From Chitinophagaceae bacterium (lineage in GTDB: Bacteria; Bacteroidota; Bacteroidia; Chitinophagales; Chitinophagaceae), in contig CANCKV010000238.1 in the NCBI GenBank assembly GCA_947378615.1, forward strand, positions 1 through 5,889: a stretch of 5,889 bases of DNA. The letters are read 5' to 3'. A program made the translations under genes and the position numbers. The notes beneath the pieces were generated by a model. The model searched no databases. It was not told where the DNA came from and saw only the letters and a program-made list of their open reading frames with translations. Shown here one piece after another: positions 1 through 5,889 of the stretch (its first letter is position 1; each line of letters opens with the position of its first letter).

Positions 1-39
1 AAAAAAATAGAGAGAACTTTTAAACCTACTAAATAAGAA

Positions 40-1179
40 TTGAAAATACTTTTTATTTGTGGTTCATTAGAATATGGCAAGGATGGGGTAGGTGATTATA
101 CTAGGCGTTTAGCTAGTCAGCTAATTAAGATGGGGCATTTCTGTCACATTGTAGCATTGATGGATAAACATATTTCTGAAAAGTTAACAGAAGAGCAATT
201 GGAGGATAACTCTATTATAAATTCATTAAGATTACCATTTAATGATGGAAATAAAGGAAATACAATTTTAGTAAAAAATTACATTCAAAAATTTAATCCT
301 GATTTAATAAGCCTTCAGTTTGTTCCTTTTTCTTTTGATAGTAAAGGGTTGCCATTTTGGATTGTTGATTCAATGTCAACTCTCACTCAGCATCGTATCT
401 TTCATATCATGTTTCATGAATTATGGGTCGGAATGGAAGATGGTACATCAATAAAATATTATTTTTGGGGGTTGCTACAGAAGCGTATAATTTTAAATCT
501 CAAAAAATATACTAATCCATCAACTATACACACTCAAACAAATCTGTATAAATATCATCTTGAAAAAATTGGATGTAACGTAAACATACTTCCTTTATTT
601 TCAAATATTAAAGAAGCGAATCATGAAAAATCAACTTCTAATAATACACTTCTAAATTCTATTATCTGTAAAAAGCAATTAACTTGTATAATATTTGGTG
701 AAATACACTTTGGAGCACCTGTTGAGACATTTGCAAATGAAATTTTAATTTTTAGTAAAAATCATAAACTTTTTGTAACACTTTTACTTTTAGGAAAAAA
801 TGGTAATGAAGCAAAAGTTTGGAGTACAGCCTTTAGTACAAATAATTTTAACGTTCGTACCTTGGGATGGCAATCTGAAGAAAGTATATCTCAATTTCTT
901 TTATGCTCTGATTTTGGAATTACAACTACTCCTTACATTTTGGCAGAAAAAAGTGGTACTGTAGCAGCAATGCATTCATTTGGATTACCAGTTATTTGTG
1001 TTGCAAGACAGTGGCAGGTAAAGGTAGGCAAAGCAATTCAAAATCCTTTATATGTGAGTGAATATAGGAAAGGCGACTTTCTAGATTGGCTTAATAGAAC
1101 AAATGTAAGAAATCCTGATTCAAGAGAATTTAGGAGCATTCAAAATATTGCAAAACAATTTATTAAAGACGTTACTTAA
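40..1179 (+). CDS. GT-B fold glycosyltransferase with atypical donor-site motif
   Basis: Predicted cytoplasmic or membrane-peripheral glycosyltransferase of 379 residues, a normal length for the GT4-like GT-B fold. The N-terminus is a beta strand (KILFICGSLEYG, residues 2-13) followed by a glycine loop and helix (GVGDYTRRLASQL, 16-28), as in the acceptor domain of this fold. A HELW motif lies at 126-129 and the second Rossmann domain begins near 213 (LTCIIFGEIHFG). Near the C-terminus, KSGTVAAMHSFGLPVI (304-319) sits where GT4 enzymes carry E-x7-E followed by G-x-P-V-I. The G-L-P-V-I part is kept, but both glutamate positions align with alanine. Sugar and acceptor cannot be told. The start is TTG: an in-frame TAA at 34-36 lies just before it, no ATG lies between, and the N-terminal strand begins right there. 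The gene heads the visible operon and overlaps the next ORF by up to 32 bases. Confident for glycosyltransferase, low for subfamily. Confidence 0.82.
   Translation: MKILFICGSLEYGKDGVGDYTRRLASQLIKMGHFCHIVALMDKHISEKLTEEQLEDNSIINSLRLPFNDGNKGNTILVKNYIQKFNPDLISLQFVPFSFDSKGLPFWIVDSMSTLTQHRIFHIMFHELWVGMEDGTSIKYYFWGLLQKRIILNLKKYTNPSTIHTQTNLYKYHLEKIGCNVNILPLFSNIKEANHEKSTSNNTLLNSIICKKQLTCIIFGEIHFGAPVETFANEILIFSKNHKLFVTLLLLGKNGNEAKVWSTAFSTNNFNVRTLGWQSEESISQFLLCSDFGITTTPYILAEKSGTVAAMHSFGLPVICVARQWQVKVGKAIQNPLYVSEYRKGDFLDWLNRTNVRNPDSREFRSIQNIAKQFIKDVT
1132..1136 (+). promoter_or_regulatory. Possible Shine-Dalgarno AGGAG for the acyltransferase
   Basis: AGGAG lies inside the end of the upstream glycosyltransferase gene, 11 bases before the TTG at 1148. 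It favours that start over the alternative TTG at 1190, which has no purine-rich stretch in front. The spacing is slightly long, and many Bacteroidota genes do not use such a site, so it may be chance. Confidence 0.25.
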
Positions 1180-1783
1180 ATTATCTCTTTTGGCAAGTTA
1201 TAAATACTTATGGGTTAATAGAGCTAGATTTAATAGCTTTTCATTTATATCCTATAAAGTATGGGCAAAAAGAATTCATTCTTTACCAGAATTAGTTAAA
1301 AGGAACTATAGAAGACATAAATTAACCCTCAAGGGTGCGAGTATCAATGAGACATCTGAAATTGGGTTAGTCAAGTTAGATGGTGATTTAAAAAAACTCT
1401 CTATCGGAGAGTTTACTTTTTTGGGCAGGGTTTATATGGCTTTACATGAAGAGATTACAATAGGTTCACGTGTCTGCATAAATGATGGAGTACAGCTATT
1501 AACAGCTTCTCATGATATTCAAGATCCTTCATGGATACATATTAAAGGAAAAGTTATAGTAAAGGATTATGCATGGATTGCAACTAATGCAATTATACTT
1601 CCAAACGTAACTATTGGTTATGGTGCAGTAGTTGGAGCAGGAGCAATTGTTGCCAAATCTGTACCTGATTTTGGTATTGTTGTTGGTAACCCTGCTAAAC
1701 TTTTAAATAAATCTAGAGTATCTGAATTGAACTATAACCCATGTGAGTTTTTAGCTTCAAATAGGGCTTGGCTTGTAGGTTAA
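1148..1783 (+). CDS. Hexapeptide-repeat (LbH) O-acyltransferase
   Basis: Likely acetyl-CoA-dependent O-acetyltransferase of the left-handed beta-helix family (maltose/galactoside acetyltransferase, WbbJ-like), probably modifying a sugar of the polysaccharide. Seen in the 211 residues: a basic N-terminal region (about 1-60), then isoleucine/valine/glycine-rich hexapeptide turns at about 65-115 and 135-172 (IGSRVCIND, IKGKVIVKD, LPNVTIGYGAVVGAGAIV). The motif TASHD has the expected catalytic histidine at 122, and GNPAKLL (180-186) is the usual close of the helix. The N-terminal extension is longer than in minimal family members. The start is uncertain: TTG at 1148 overlaps the preceding gene by 32 bases and has AGGAG at 1132-1136, 11 bases upstream. 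TTG at 1190 would give 197 residues and start 10 bases after the preceding stop. No in-frame ATG exists before the conserved domain. The next gene begins 14 bases after the stop. Family call is firm; substrate unknown. Confidence 0.88.
   Translation: MQNNLLKTLLKLSLLASYKYLWVNRARFNSFSFISYKVWAKRIHSLPELVKRNYRRHKLTLKGASINETSEIGLVKLDGDLKKLSIGEFTFLGRVYMALHEEITIGSRVCINDGVQLLTASHDIQDPSWIHIKGKVIVKDYAWIATNAIILPNVTIGYGAVVGAGAIVAKSVPDFGIVVGNPAKLLNKSRVSELNYNPCEFLASNRAWLVG
1390..1422 (+). other. Terminator-like hairpin inside the acyltransferase gene
   Basis: A perfect 8-base inverted repeat, AAACTCTC (1394-1401) and GAGAGTTT (1407-1414), encloses a 5-base loop TATCG. It is preceded by a run of seven A (1390-1396) and followed two bases later by six T (1417-1422). 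This is the outline of a weak intrinsic terminator, with three G-C pairs of eight, but it lies within codons for KKLSIGEFTF of a hexapeptide protein. The inverted repeat is directly seen; any effect on transcription is conjecture. Confidence 0.3.
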
Positions 1784-1797
1784 AATAAATTATAGTT

Positions 1798-3039
1798 ATG
1801 AAAATATTATTATCTCATCCTACTGGAAATGCAAACGTTAGAGCGGCTTTAAAAGCATTTAATGAGACCAATATGTTAGATTCATTTCATACATCAATAG
1901 CCACTTTTAATGATACCATTTATGAAAAACTTTCTTTATTTAAAGCACTAAATGACTTTAACAGAAGGAGGTTCGATGAAAAAATAAAAACTGTAACATA
2001 TACTTACCCATCAAAGGAACTTGGACGACTTATTGCTTCAAAATTTAATTTAAAATATTTTATTGAGCATGAAAAGGGAAATTATTCAATAGATTCAGTC
2101 TATAATTATATAGATTATTGTGTTAGTAAAAAATTAAAAAAAAGTGAATCTGTTCAAGGGGTTTATTGTTATGAAGATTGTGCTATTAATACATTTAAAA
2201 TTGCAAAAGAACGTGGAATTAATTGCTTTTATGATTTACCAAGTGGATACTGGAGGAGAGGTCAGAAGTTGTTAAAAGAGTTACACAAAACAAGGCCAGA
2301 TTGGTCTAACACTTTAAGTGGATTGAAGGATTCCGAAGCAAAGTTAAATCGAAAGGATACTGAATTATTACTAGCTGATCAAATAATTGTTGCAAGTAGT
2401 TTCACAGCTCAAACCTTACTAGATTTTCCTGAAAAATTGAGTAAAATAAAAGTTATTCCCTATGGGTTTCCAGAAACTACTACATCAAAAAAATATGATT
2501 ACGATGGAAATCGACCTTTAAAACTGCTATTTGTAGGTAATCTTTCCCTACTTAAGGGTATTGCTAATGTATTAGAAGCAGTAGAAAACTTTAAAGAACA
2601 TGTAAGTTTAACAATAGTAGGTCGTAAAACAACTGATGATTGTAAACCTTTAAATGAGGGATTGAAGAAACATCATTGGATTCCAAGTTTAAATCATGCT
2701 TCAATTTTAGAATTAATGAGAAATAGCGATGTATTGGTGTTTCCATCACTTTCTGAGGGATTTGGATTAGTTATTACTGAAGCTATGTCTCAAGGGACTC
2801 CTGTCATAACAACTAATAGTACTGGAGGTAAAGACTTTATAGTAAATAATAAAAACGGATGGATTGTTGAAACGGATTCAACGAATTCAATAGTATCGGT
2901 TATTTCAGAATTGCTAAACACTCCTGACAAAGTAGCTTGTGTTGGTATGGAAGCCATTAAAACAGCATCATCTAGAACTTGGCTTGATTATCAAAAGGAT
3001 TTGGTTTTGTCAATTGAAAATATAAAAAGTGTTAATTGA
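1798..3039 (+). CDS. GT4-type glycosyltransferase (glycogen synthase-like fold)
   Basis: Retaining GT-B glycosyltransferase of 413 residues, predicted to add one sugar of the repeat unit at the cytoplasmic face of the inner membrane. The acceptor half includes YDLPSGYW (145-152), RPDW (166-169) and KDTELLLADQIIVASSFT (186-203). I recognise this layout from a group of bacterial GT4 enzymes in which an LPxGYW segment is followed by a long charged helix. The donor half begins with LLFVGNLSLLKGI (243-255), whose lysine K253 is in the usual nucleotide-phosphate binding position. FPSLSEGFGLVITEAMSQGTPVI (315-337 region) holds the classical E-x7-E, E320 and E328. The protein looks complete. ATG at 1798 follows a 14-base gap after the acyltransferase. 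The TGA stop at 3037-3039 lies just before the next gene's ATG at 3042. Donor and acceptor sugars cannot be read from sequence. Confidence 0.9.
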   Translation: MKILLSHPTGNANVRAALKAFNETNMLDSFHTSIATFNDTIYEKLSLFKALNDFNRRRFDEKIKTVTYTYPSKELGRLIASKFNLKYFIEHEKGNYSIDSVYNYIDYCVSKKLKKSESVQGVYCYEDCAINTFKIAKERGINCFYDLPSGYWRRGQKLLKELHKTRPDWSNTLSGLKDSEAKLNRKDTELLLADQIIVASSFTAQTLLDFPEKLSKIKVIPYGFPETTTSKKYDYDGNRPLKLLFVGNLSLLKGIANVLEAVENFKEHVSLTIVGRKTTDDCKPLNEGLKKHHWIPSLNHASILELMRNSDVLVFPSLSEGFGLVITEAMSQGTPVITTNSTGGKDFIVNNKNGWIVETDSTNSIVSVISELLNTPDKVACVGMEAIKTASSRTWLDYQKDLVLSIENIKSVN

Positions 3040-3041
3040 AT

Positions 3042-4403
3042 ATGAGTAATTTGTCGAATATTTCATTTATTAAGATTAATAATTCGGCAAACATAAATAG
3101 TAAAACTAATTTTGAATCAGATAATATAAAATATAATTCAAGTATTAAAATTACTATTTGGATTTATCTCTCTTTAGTATTATTTGAAGGTGCTTTGCGT
3201 AAGTGGATTCTTCCTCAGTTAGCATCTCCTTTACTAATTATACGAGATCCAATAGCAATTATTATATTATACCAAGCTTTAAAAAAAAATCTTGTTGAAA
3301 ATAATTTTATTTTATTTATTTTTATATCAATCTCTATCATATCTATACCAATAGCTGTCGTTTATGGGCATGGAAATTTAATTGTAGCTCTTTTTGGGGC
3401 ACGAATATTTTTCTTACATATGCCGCTAATTTTTATAATTGGTAAGGTATTTACAATTTCTGACGTAATTAAATATGGAAAATATCTAATTATTCTCTCT
3501 ATACCTACAACAATACTATTGTCCATACAATTTTATAGTCCACAATCATCCTTTGTTAATATTGGAGTTGCTGGAGATACAAATGGTTCTGGATTTGGTG
3601 CTGTAGGCGACTATTTTCGTCCGGCTGGCCTTTTTTCTTTTACATCAGGAAATGTTTGTTTTTATTGCCTAGTGCTGTGTTACATTCTAAGTTTTTGGAT
3701 TTCAAAAGAAATTTATCTAAATCATTTGGTACTTATTATTTCTACATTATTTTTTGTAATAGCAGTACCAATTTGCGTAAGTAGAACATTGTTATTTCAA
3801 ATTGTAATATCTTTTATTTTTGTTTTATTAGCAGTTGCAGGTAATAAAAGGTTATTATTTAAGATTCTTTTATTTGTCATTTTTTTGGCTGTATTTTATC
3901 CAATAATTAATGGTCTATCTTCATTTCAAGAATCTAGTGATGTTTTATCTGAACGATTTACAAGTGCAAATGAAACTGAGGGAGGATTACACGGAGTTTT
4001 TTTTGATAGATTTTTAGGCGGCTTATGGGGTGCAATATTTTCAGATAATGCATATAAATTGCCATATTGGGGATTAGGTATTGGAATGGGAACCAATGTT
4101 GGAGCTCAACTTTTGTCAGGAAAAGCAATCTTTTTAATTTCAGAAGGAGAATGGGGCAGATTAGTTGGTGAATTAGGGCTATTATTTGGAATTTCCTTGA
4201 TATTAGCAAGATGCTACTTGGGTATTGAACTTTTGATAAAATCGTATAAAAAAATAAAAAATAATAATATATTCCCTTGGATGCTTATGAGTTATGGATT
4301 TTTACTAATTCTCCAAAATCAACTTGGCTCTCCAAATAGTTTAGGTTTTACTGTGACATTGGGAGGACTGGCACTGGCATCATTAAACCATAATTATGCA
4401 TAA
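3042..4403 (+). CDS. Wzy/WaaL-like O-antigen polymerase or ligase, membrane protein
   Basis: Integral inner-membrane protein of 453 residues with roughly ten to twelve hydrophobic segments. It is predicted to polymerise lipid-linked repeat units (Wzy role) or, less likely, ligate polysaccharide to a lipid core (WaaL role). Numbering from ATG 3042: a polar N-tail (1-30), then LFEGALRKWILP (47-58) after the first membrane segment, a motif I associate with a Wzy-like group in Bacteroidota and cyanobacteria. FRPAGLFSFTSG is at about 182-193. A large polar loop (about 285-365) ends in GLGIGMGTNVGAQLLSG (334-350) and EGEWGRLVGELG (359-370), resembling the glycine-rich plus E-W-x-R-x3-E-x-G region of the family's periplasmic loop. 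The ATG at 3042 is preferred. A TTG at 3036, overlapping the preceding stop by 4 bases, would add two residues. The end overlaps the next gene by 8 bases. An A9 run lies within it (3281-3289). Polymerase is favoured because the gene sits among repeat-unit glycosyltransferases. Confidence 0.8.
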   Translation: MSNLSNISFIKINNSANINSKTNFESDNIKYNSSIKITIWIYLSLVLFEGALRKWILPQLASPLLIIRDPIAIIILYQALKKNLVENNFILFIFISISIISIPIAVVYGHGNLIVALFGARIFFLHMPLIFIIGKVFTISDVIKYGKYLIILSIPTTILLSIQFYSPQSSFVNIGVAGDTNGSGFGAVGDYFRPAGLFSFTSGNVCFYCLVLCYILSFWISKEIYLNHLVLIISTLFFVIAVPICVSRTLLFQIVISFIFVLLAVAGNKRLLFKILLFVIFLAVFYPIINGLSSFQESSDVLSERFTSANETEGGLHGVFFDRFLGGLWGAIFSDNAYKLPYWGLGIGMGTNVGAQLLSGKAIFLISEGEWGRLVGELGLLFGISLILARCYLGIELLIKSYKKIKNNNIFPWMLMSYGFLLILQNQLGSPNSLGFTVTLGGLALASLNHNYA

Positions 4404-5529
4404 ATTAGGAATGGTTATAATTCTTATAGGAAACTATCATAAAGATAAGCAAGAGAGTATGATACGTTACTCAAATATGCTATATCTTGGATTTTTAGAT
4501 GCTGGATATTGCTGTAAAATTTGGACTCCACCTGTTATTTTTGGAAGACTAATTAGTTCAACTTCATTTGGGCTTGGAAAGTGGATGAGCTATTTAGATA
4601 AATTTATTGTTTTTCCAATTGTTTTACGCTTCCTTACTTCATTTTACAATTCAAAGAATACGATCTACCATATTTGCGATCACTCCAATTCAATATATTT
4701 ACCACACATTTATGGAGAAAGTAAAGGAATTACTTGCCATGATGTTTTAGCAATAAGAGGAGCCTTGGGATATTCAGATGCATATTGCGACGCTTCATTT
4801 TTTGGAAAACTACTTCAGAAATGGATACTTAATAATTTAAAGAATGCAAAAATATTAACAGCAGCCTCTGAGTTTACATTAAAACAATTAAATGAATTAT
4901 CTCCTAAAACTGAAAATCAGAAAAGAGAAATAATTTATCAAGGTTTTAATGCAAATTTTTCTATACTTTCTAAAGAAGAAGTCAAAGTAATACTAAGTAC
5001 TTTAAATTTAGATAATAAACCCTATATATTATGTGTAGGTTCTTCACAGCTTCGAAAAAATAGGATTATTTTAGTAAGAATGTTGGAAAAGCTTGGGCAT
5101 AGATGGGAAGGTGTCATTTGTTTTGCTGGAGAAGAATTAGATGACACAATAATAGAATTAGGCACAGAATTGAACCTTTTATCAAGAATAGTTTCAATAA
5201 AAAGTCCAAATCATGAAACCTTAGTAGCCTTATATAAAGGATGTGAAGCTTTCATTTTCCCTTCTTTTTCTGAGGGTTTTGGAATGCCACTGATAGAAGC
5301 TCAAGCTTGCGGGGCTCCAGTAATAGCAAGTTCAGTTGCACCAATGCCAGAAATTAGTGGTGATTCGGCTATTCATGTTTCACCAGATGATTCGATAGGG
5401 TTTGCAGAAGCCTTTCTCAAATTAAAGGATATTGAATATAGAGAACGTGTGATATTTAATGGATTTGAAAATATAAAAAGGTTTGATAGAAGACTAATGA
5501 TTGATAACTATTTGAAATTATATAATTAG
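4396..5529 (+). CDS. GT4 family glycosyltransferase
   Basis: Retaining GT-B glycosyltransferase of 377 residues, a typical GT4 length, predicted to transfer one sugar to the growing lipid-linked unit. The acceptor domain has HICDHSNSIYLPHI (92-105) and ITCHDVLAIRGALGYSD (112-128), segments characteristic of a known GT4 subgroup. AASEFTLKQL (156-165) marks the domain boundary region. The donor domain begins at YILCVGSSQLRKNR (210-223), with R220 and K221 in the nucleotide-diphosphate binding position. FPSFSEGFGMPLIEAQACGAPVI (288-310 region) carries E-x7-E, E293 and E301, and SVAPMPEISGDSA follows, as in mannosyl- and rhamnosyltransferase-like members. ATG at 4396 overlaps the membrane protein gene by 8 bases, suggesting translational coupling. 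ATG at 4411 is a possible later start, leaving a protein five residues shorter. The protein is intact. Donor sugar is not predictable with confidence. Confidence 0.92.
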   Translation: MHKLGMVIILIGNYHKDKQESMIRYSNMLYLGFLDAGYCCKIWTPPVIFGRLISSTSFGLGKWMSYLDKFIVFPIVLRFLTSFYNSKNTIYHICDHSNSIYLPHIYGESKGITCHDVLAIRGALGYSDAYCDASFFGKLLQKWILNNLKNAKILTAASEFTLKQLNELSPKTENQKREIIYQGFNANFSILSKEEVKVILSTLNLDNKPYILCVGSSQLRKNRIILVRMLEKLGHRWEGVICFAGEELDDTIIELGTELNLLSRIVSIKSPNHETLVALYKGCEAFIFPSFSEGFGMPLIEAQACGAPVIASSVAPMPEISGDSAIHVSPDDSIGFAEAFLKLKDIEYRERVIFNGFENIKRFDRRLMIDNYLKLYN

Positions 5530-5542
5530 GCTAAATTATAAA

Positions 5543-5889
5543 ATGATAAAAAAAATCCTTACTCTTTTAATGCCATGGAGATTTCAAAGATTATTATTGA
5601 TTAAGTGGTTTGGATATAAGATTCATCCTACTGCTAAAATTGGACTAGCTTGGATATATCCTACTTATTTAGAAATGTGTGAAAACTCAAGAATTGACCA
5701 TTTAAATATTGCAATAAATTTAGATAAAATTGTTTTAGCCAAAGAAGTTTCAATTGGTAGAGGTAATTGGATTACAGGATTCCCTACTAATACAAGTTCG
5801 CTACATTTTAAGCATCAATTTGATAGAAAAGCAGAACTCCTTATAGGGGAAAGTTCATCTATTACAAAGAATCACCATCTTGATTGTAC
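5543..5889 (+). CDS. Hexapeptide-repeat acyltransferase, 3' end outside window
   Basis: Start of a second beta-helix O-acyltransferase; 115 codons are present and the reading frame is open to the window edge. It was identified by reading the frame from ATG 5543, 13 bases after the preceding stop. The protein begins with a basic, hydrophobic stretch (MIKKILTLLMPWRFQRLLLIKWFGYKIHPTAKIG in outline: M1, K3-K4, W12, R13, W22, H28, G34). It continues with irregular hexapeptide turns (residues about 49-75, IDHLNIAINLDKIVLAKE then VSIGRGNWI) and reaches LLIGESSSITKNHHLDC (99-115). In relatives I know, ITKNHxxDCT precedes an IG-rich turn and a catalytic histidine in a SQxxTHS-type motif, which would fall just beyond the edge. 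The irregular turns and this motif make it a different subtype from the acyltransferase at 1148-1783. A run of eight A (5548-5555) immediately follows the start codon. Family likely; substrate unknown. Confidence 0.78.
   Translation, partial: MIKKILTLLMPWRFQRLLLIKWFGYKIHPTAKIGLAWIYPTYLEMCENSRIDHLNIAINLDKIVLAKEVSIGRGNWITGFPTNTSSLHFKHQFDRKAELLIGESSSITKNHHLDC

Noticed and set aside
1..36. Possible C-terminal tail of an upstream gene (frame ending in TAA at 34-36, reading KKIERTFKPTK).
   Set aside because: Other frames also stop nearby (TAG at 8-10, TAA at 21-23), and eleven residues without a motif cannot show which, if any, is coding.
1784..1797. AT-rich gap between the first acyltransferase and the second glycosyltransferase as a promoter.
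   Set aside because: Fourteen bases are too short to hold a complete promoter, and no Bacteroidota-type TAnnTTTG element is evident there.
3036..3041. TTG at 3036 as start of the membrane protein, overlapping the previous stop by 4 bases.
   Set aside because: ATG at 3042 is a better start only two codons later and loses no conserved residues; the TTG cannot be excluded but has no support of its own.
3958..4209. An 83-codon open frame on the minus strand inside the membrane protein gene.
   Set aside because: It lies wholly antisense to a well-supported gene, has no recognisable motif or start context, and its hydrophobic, leucine-rich content is what the reverse strand of such a gene gives.
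5523..5535. Small palindrome around the end of the third glycosyltransferase gene (TTAGGCTAA).
   Set aside because: The four-base arms with a one-base centre are too short for a terminator, there is no T run, and the next gene starts 13 bases after the stop.

Overview
The window is a stretch of a surface-polysaccharide (O-antigen, capsule or exopolysaccharide) biosynthesis locus. Five complete genes and one gene cut by the right edge all lie on the + strand. They are packed with overlaps or gaps of at most about 18 bases, so they read as part of one operon that starts upstream and continues downstream of the window. No promoter, convincing operon-end terminator, RNA gene, CRISPR array or mobile element is visible, and no stretch over 300 bases lacks a gene.

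Layout, left to right: (1) 40-1179, a GT-B glycosyltransferase with an unusual C-terminal donor-site motif; (2) 1148-1783, a left-handed beta-helix (hexapeptide-repeat) O-acyltransferase; (3) 1798-3039, a GT4-type glycosyltransferase with a classical E-x7-E motif; (4) 3042-4403, a multi-pass membrane protein of the Wzy/WaaL O-antigen polymerase or ligase type; (5) 4396-5529, a second classical GT4 glycosyltransferase; (6) 5543 to the window end, the first 115 residues of a second hexapeptide acyltransferase of a different subtype.

How they could work together (inference): in a Wzx/Wzy-type pathway the three glycosyltransferases add successive sugars to a lipid-linked precursor on the cytoplasmic side. 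One or both acyltransferases add acetyl or similar groups. After flipping, the membrane protein joins repeat units outside the inner membrane. The initiating sugar-phosphate transferase, the flippase (Wzx), chain-length and export proteins and the nucleotide-sugar enzymes are not in this window and are presumably nearby.

Organism: the DNA is strongly AT-rich, most genes lack a clear Shine-Dalgarno sequence, and bases just before the starts are A/T-rich. The GT4 proteins and the EGALRKW-type membrane protein resemble those I know from Bacteroidota (Flavobacteriia/Cytophagia-like). That is a moderate-confidence inference; no marker gene fixes the taxon. Variable polysaccharide loci are often exchanged horizontally, so base composition here may not represent the host genome.
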